From: Elusimicrobia bacterium UBA6262
Lineage (GTDB): Bacteria > CAYTYR01 > UBA6262
Direction of reading: 5' to 3'
Length of the DNA stretch: 20,335 nt
NCBI GenBank assembly: GCA_002441095.1
Contig: DJVG01000049.1
Coordinates: 1-20,335 of the forward strand
In this document: positions 19,971 to 20,335 of the stretch, piece by piece
How the letters are laid out: each line of letters starts with the position of its first letter
How positions within the stretch are numbered: position 1 is the first letter of the stretch
Program-made: the position numbers and the translations under genes
Notes under the pieces: model-generated
Told to the model about the DNA's origin: nothing
The model's input: the letters and a program-made list of their open reading frames with translations, nothing else
Database searches by the model: none

Positions 19971-20335
19971 TGCTGGTTAGCCTCTTTACCTGGTTGAGCA
20001 ATGCTCTTTATGCCAATCCTCTCATTGCCATAGCGGCTTCTTTTATCTGGGGGATACTCAGCATACTCTTGAGCCCCTGTCATTTGGCCAGTATTCCCCT
20101 AATTATCGGGTTTATTGATGAACAAGGACGAATTTCAACAAAAAGAGCTTTCCTGCTCTCTACCATGTTTTCGTCTGGTATTCTTATTACCATTGCCCTG
20201 ATCGGGATTATTACTGGTATGCTTGGCCGGATCGTGGGTGATGTCGGAACCTGGGGAAATTACTTTGTAGCGATCATCTTCTTCCTGGTAGGTTTGCACT
20301 TGCTGGATATCATTACTTTACCTTTATTGGGTAAA
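19970..20335 (+). CDS. CcdA/DsbD-like thiol-reduction membrane protein (partial, 3' end outside window)
   Basis: The ATG at 19970 shares one base with the preceding stop; no internal stop is present up to the window edge, and the visible part is 122 residues. It has hydrophobic segments at about 17-37, 61-81 and 95-115. The motif LSPCHLASIPLIIGFID places Cys37 at the start of the first helix, as in CcdA and the central domain of DsbD, which carry reducing equivalents across the inner membrane by a pair of Cys. The second Cys should lie in the missing half. Pairing with the anchored thioredoxin gives a complete periplasmic reduction route inside an ars operon. Confidence 0.88.
   Translation, partial: MLVSLFTWLSNALYANPLIAIAASFIWGILSILLSPCHLASIPLIIGFIDEQGRISTKRAFLLSTMFSSGILITIALIGIITGMLGRIVGDVGTWGNYFVAIIFFLVGLHLLDIITLPLLGK

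Overview
The window looks like chromosomal DNA of an uncultured, anaerobic, diderm bacterium of moderate GC content (low to mid 40s percent by eye). The diderm call rests on a beta-barrel porin ending in Phe and several Sec signal peptides. The anaerobe call rests on ferrous iron uptake, a one-iron superoxide reductase, a hemerythrin-like protein and a ferritin-like protein. The gene style (small GIY-YIG nuclease beside a tRNA, MASE3/GAF sensor kinases, a methylating ars operon) would suit lineages such as Omnitrophota or relatives, but this is a guess; nothing here fixes the taxonomy. No rRNA, CRISPR array, complete IS or phage module was seen.

Layout. 1-500: a GIY-YIG nuclease ORF whose 3' end runs into a tRNA-Asn(GTT) gene, with a 12-bp copy of the tRNA 5' end on its far side and a hairpin terminator after the tRNA. 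554-1018 (-): an exported His/Tyr/Arg-rich protein. 1124-4749: a strong promoter overlapped by a DtxR-type palindrome, then a DtxR/MntR regulator fused to a FeoA domain, FeoB and an anchored TPR protein. 4797-5577: a DUF1761 membrane protein and a convergent small exported protein with a superoxide-reductase-like core. 5636-7623: porin, CbiM and CbiN/PDGLE protein (Co/Ni uptake without CbiQ/CbiO in the window), closed by a terminator.

7626-11761 is a signalling block: a 62-aa DUF2934-like protein, a REC-AraC response regulator, a MASE3-PAS-GAF histidine kinase with seven Cys in its GAF region, and a REC-only protein. 11762-14998 continues with another REC-only regulator, a 45-aa protein, an exported protein, then ferritin-like, superoxide reductase, LUD-domain and hemerythrin-like proteins, a set suited to iron/oxygen stress. 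The two blocks share an upstream DNA element: TTGGTAGAAAATAGTCAA at 7626, a close copy with the same downstream spacing at 11762, and a 17/18 inverted copy over the promoter of the REC-AraC gene. The simplest reading is a local regulon, perhaps controlled by that REC-AraC protein.

15018-20335 is an arsenic/metalloid operon running off the window: ArsR (CxC sensor) with promoter and operator, an ArsP-type permease, two half-size permeases, a Cys-substituted cupin, a CPKC thioredoxin-like protein, ArsM methyltransferase, a Cys-rich DGC-type protein, a membrane-anchored thioredoxin with a KQET repeat tether, and a CcdA/DsbD-like membrane protein. It lacks ArsC, ArsB and Acr3 in the visible part, so it fits methylation of As(III) and export of the product, with thiol relay proteins.
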